Below, piece by piece: positions 61,215 to 64,000 of a stretch of 64,000 nucleotides of DNA. A program made the position numbers and the translations under genes. This stretch comes from Halomonas fontilapidosi (lineage in GTDB: Bacteria; Pseudomonadota; Gammaproteobacteria; Pseudomonadales; Halomonadaceae). The notes below the pieces were generated by a model, which was given only the letters and a program-made list of their open reading frames with translations, did no database searches and was not told where the DNA came from. How positions within the stretch are numbered: position 1 is the first letter of the stretch; each line of letters starts with the position of its first letter. Where the stretch lies: the NCBI RefSeq assembly GCF_014192285.1, contig NZ_JACHXQ010000011.1, forward strand, positions 62,001-126,000. The letters are read 5' to 3'.

Positions 61215-64000
61215 GCTTCTCCAACTTCTTCATCAAGCGGCCGATCTTTGCCACGGTGCTGGCGATCATCCTGACGCTGGTCGGGGTGATGAGCATGCGG
61301 GTGCTGCCGGTGGAACAGTACCCCAGCGTGGTGCCGCCCACGGTCTCGGTGAGCGCTCAGTTCCCCGGTGCCGATGCCGAGACGGTGGCGCAGACCGTGG
61401 CCGCCCCCCTGGCTGAGGCGATCAACGGGGTCGAGGACATGCTCTACATGACCTCGACCAGCGCCGACAACGGCACCATGAGCCTCAACGTGGCCTTCAA
61501 CATCGGCACCGACGGCGATATCAACACCATCAACGTCAACAATCGGGTACAGGGCGCGCTGTCGCAGCTGCCCGAAGCGGTTCAGGCCCAGGGCGTCACC
61601 GTGGAGTTGCAATCCAGTTCGATCCTGATGCTGGTGGCGCTGATCTCGCCGGAGGGTGACTACGACCGCACCTACATGCAGAACTACGCCACCCTCAATA
61701 TCCTCGACGAGCTGCGTCAGGTCCCCGGCGTCGGCAATGCCGAGGTGCTGGGCGGTGGCGAGTTCGCCATGCGTATCTGGATGGACCCGGACAAGCTGGC
61801 GCAGTACGACCTGACCCCCACCGAGGTGGCCGCGGCGATCCGTGCCCAGAACACCGAGGTGCCGGCAGGCAGCCTGGCGGCCACACCGCAGAGCGACCCG
61901 CGGGCCTTCAGCTATACCATCACCGCCGGTGGGCGGCTCAGCGACGTCGACGACTTTCGCGAGATCTTTCTGCGCACCAATCCGGACGGCTCGTCGCTGC
62001 TCCTGCAGGACGTGGCGCGCATCGAGCTCGGCGCCTCCTTCTACGGCGTGGATGCCCGCCTGAACGGGGCGGCGATGTCGCCGATCATCATCAACCAGCA
62101 GCCCGGCGCCAATGCCCTGGAGACAGCTGCGGCGGTCAAGGCGACCATGGGCGAGTTGGAGGGGCGCTTTCCGCCCGGGCTCGAACAGGTGGTGCCCTAC
62201 GACACCACGCTATTCATCGATGCCTCCGTCAATACCGTCACCAAGGTATTCATCGAGGCCTTCCTGATCGTTGGCGTGATCCTGTTCATCTTCCTGCAGA
62301 ACTGGCGCTTCACGGTGATCGCCATGTCGGTGGTGCCGGTCTCGGTGCTGGCCACCTTCGCCGGTTTCTACCTGTTCGGCTTTTCCATCAACCTGTTGAC
62401 GCTGTTCGCCCTGGTGCTCTCCATCGGCATCGTGGTCGATGATGCCATCCTGGTGGTGGAGAACGTCGAGCGAGTGCTCAGCGAGGATGAGGAGATCACC
62501 GTTACCCAGGCCACCATCCGCGCCATGAAGGAGGTGGGGGGGCCGGTCATCGCCACCTCGCTGATCATGGCCGCGGTGTTCGTGCCGGTGGCCTTCCTGG
62601 GCGGCTTCACCGGGCAGATCTATCAGCAGTTCGCCCTCACCGTGGCGATCTCGGTGGCGTTCTCGGCGCTGATGGCGCTGACCTTCACGCCGGCGCTGTC
62701 GGCGATCTTCATCAAGCACAAGCCGGTGAGCGGCAACGAGACGACCTTTCGGCGCGCCATCAATACCCCGCTGCGTCTCTTCGATCGCCTCTTTGCAGCC
62801 ATCACCGCCGCCTACATGTGGGTGGTCAAGGTGCTGGTTCGCTTCTGGGGCCTGGCACTGCTGCTCACGGCGCTGGTCATCGGCGGTTCCTGGTGGCTCT
62901 ACCAAGCCACGCCCTCGACCCTGGTGCCCGAGACCGATCAGGGCATCGTGCTGGCCAGCGTGCAGCTGCCGGACTCCGCTTCGCTGGCGCGTACCCAGGA
63001 TTACATGAGCGAGCTGAGCTCGCGTGTCGAGGAGATCCCCGGGGTCAGCTACGTGGCGGCGGTTGCTGGCTACGACATTCTCTCCAGCGCGGTGAACACC
63101 GCGCGCGGCGTGATGTTCATCAATATGGCGCCCTGGGGCGAGCGCGAGCTTACCGCCCAGGGGCTGGTGGGACAGGTGATGCAGCTGGGCGCCCAGGTGC
63201 CTGGTGGCTCTGCGATGGCCTTCAACATGCCGCCGATCATGGGGCTCTCCACCACCGGCGGCTTCACCGGCTACCTGCAGTCGTTCGAGGGTGCGACCCC
63301 CCAGGAGCTCTTCCAGGCGTCGATGAAGGTGATGCAGGCCGCCAATCAGAACCCCGCCCTTCAGCGGGTGTTTACCACCTTCAACGTCAACGTGCCGGGC
63401 TACCGCGCCGAGATCGACCAGCAGAAGGCACTGAGCTATGGGGTGGCGCTGCAGGACCTCAACGCCACCCTGTCGAACACCTTCGGCAACGGCTTCGTCA
63501 ACTACTTCAGCTACCAGAACCGCAACTTCCAGGTCTACCTGCAGAACGAGGACGAGTTCCGCCGGACGCCGGATGACCTCGCCGATGTCTTCGTGCGCGG
63601 CGGCAACGGCCAGCGAATCCCGCTTTCGGAGTTCGTGACGCTCGAGCGGCAGGCCAAGCCGGCGGTGGTGTCTCGCTTCGGTGTCTATCTGGGCGCTCAG
63701 TTCCAGGGCGGCCCGGCACCGGGCTATAGCTCCGGCCAGGCGGTCGCCGCCATGGAGGAGATCGTGCAGGAGACGCTCGGCAGTGGCTGGGGCATGGGCT
63801 GGACCGGTACCGCCTATCAGGAGACCCAGATGGGCAGCACCGCCAACCTGGCCCTCGTTTTCGGCCTGCTGATGGTGTTCCTGATCCTGGCGGCGCAGTA
63901 CGAGAGTTGGTCGCTGCCGCTGGCGGTGCTGACCGCCACGCCCTTCGCCTTTCTCGGCGGCATTGGCGGTATCGTGCTGCGCGGGCTCGACACCAGCGTC
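61211..64000 (+). CDS. RND efflux transporter 2 (AcrB/MexB-like), cut by window edge
   Basis: 930 codons visible, open at the right end; family length is about 1030-1050. Start ATGA-overlaps the adaptor. FSNFFIKRPIFATVLAIILTLVGVMSMRVLPVEQYPSVVPP at the N-terminus; proton relay Asp pair in SIGIVVDDAILVVENVERVL; substrate-loop and second-half helices (LVFGLLMVFLILAAQYESWSLPL) as in AcrB. Three-component complex with the lipoprotein adaptor and a TolC-type channel. Confidence 0.92.
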   Translation, partial: MSFSNFFIKRPIFATVLAIILTLVGVMSMRVLPVEQYPSVVPPTVSVSAQFPGADAETVAQTVAAPLAEAINGVEDMLYMTSTSADNGTMSLNVAFNIGTDGDINTINVNNRVQGALSQLPEAVQAQGVTVELQSSSILMLVALISPEGDYDRTYMQNYATLNILDELRQVPGVGNAEVLGGGEFAMRIWMDPDKLAQYDLTPTEVAAAIRAQNTEVPAGSLAATPQSDPRAFSYTITAGGRLSDVDDFREIFLRTNPDGSSLLLQDVARIELGASFYGVDARLNGAAMSPIIINQQPGANALETAAAVKATMGELEGRFPPGLEQVVPYDTTLFIDASVNTVTKVFIEAFLIVGVILFIFLQNWRFTVIAMSVVPVSVLATFAGFYLFGFSINLLTLFALVLSIGIVVDDAILVVENVERVLSEDEEITVTQATIRAMKEVGGPVIATSLIMAAVFVPVAFLGGFTGQIYQQFALTVAISVAFSALMALTFTPALSAIFIKHKPVSGNETTFRRAINTPLRLFDRLFAAITAAYMWVVKVLVRFWGLALLLTALVIGGSWWLYQATPSTLVPETDQGIVLASVQLPDSASLARTQDYMSELSSRVEEIPGVSYVAAVAGYDILSSAVNTARGVMFINMAPWGERELTAQGLVGQVMQLGAQVPGGSAMAFNMPPIMGLSTTGGFTGYLQSFEGATPQELFQASMKVMQAANQNPALQRVFTTFNVNVPGYRAEIDQQKALSYGVALQDLNATLSNTFGNGFVNYFSYQNRNFQVYLQNEDEFRRTPDDLADVFVRGGNGQRIPLSEFVTLERQAKPAVVSRFGVYLGAQFQGGPAPGYSSGQAVAAMEEIVQETLGSGWGMGWTGTAYQETQMGSTANLALVFGLLMVFLILAAQYESWSLPLAVLTATPFAFLGGIGGIVLRGLDTSV

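Overview
The window is chromosomal DNA of a GC-rich, halophilic gammaproteobacterium. A Halomonas or other Halomonadaceae origin is my best guess. This rests on the start of an ectoine hydroxylase gene at the left edge, GC-rich third codon positions, many short ATGA/TGATG gene junctions and the general style of the proteins, not on a database match. I saw no rRNA, tRNA, CRISPR array, phage or insertion sequence.

Layout. 1-5.9 kb: start of ectD (cut by the edge), a Mut7-C nuclease-like protein, an EamA permease, a ZIP metal transporter and small housekeeping proteins (Cys-rich protein, MOSC, YtoQ, DUF488). 5.9-16.3 kb: an unusual heme-enzyme/lipid locus. One minus-strand operon encodes a cyclooxygenase-like heme peroxidase (with the catalytic Tyr), a catalase-like lipoprotein without the distal His, two small proteins and a patatin-like phospholipase lipoprotein. 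Facing away from it are a membrane protein with an internally duplicated domain and a DyP peroxidase fused to a second catalase-like domain. I read this as a candidate bacterial oxylipin pathway: release of fatty acid, dioxygenation, then conversion of the hydroperoxide. It is the most interesting part of the window. 16.3-20.9 kb: outer-membrane barrel, an AT-richer patch with a coiled-coil membrane protein, a membrane-bound hydrolase and a YHS protein. 21-29.2 kb: PQQ dehydrogenase lipoprotein coupled to an Asp-nucleophile hydrolase, lysozyme-like and lipase-like proteins, a 2OG-Fe(II) oxygenase, two Nudix enzymes and an SDR.

29.4-42.7 kb: a polyol uptake and catabolism operon. A SorC-type regulator and two palindromic operator-like sites precede an ABC importer (binding protein, two permeases, ATPase), HAD phosphatase-like protein, SDR polyol dehydrogenase, P-loop sugar/nucleoside kinase-like protein, two long-chain mannitol/arabinitol dehydrogenases, xylulokinase and transaldolase. 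Together they would import sorbitol/mannitol/arabinitol, oxidise them to fructose or xylulose, phosphorylate these and feed the pentose phosphate pathway. 43.1-46.0 kb: a TRAP transporter (DctP, DctQ, DctM).

46.2-54 kb: MscS channel, NIF3/YqfO-like protein, fasciclin protein, fructosamine kinase-like protein, and a four-gene MCE/Mla-type lipid transport operon (STAS-permease, ATPase, MCE protein, lipoprotein) beside an alpha/beta hydrolase. 54-64 kb: TolC-type outer-membrane factor followed by two complete RND adaptor-permease pairs. The first pair has visibly different base composition, and the second follows an AcrR-like palindrome and runs off the right edge.
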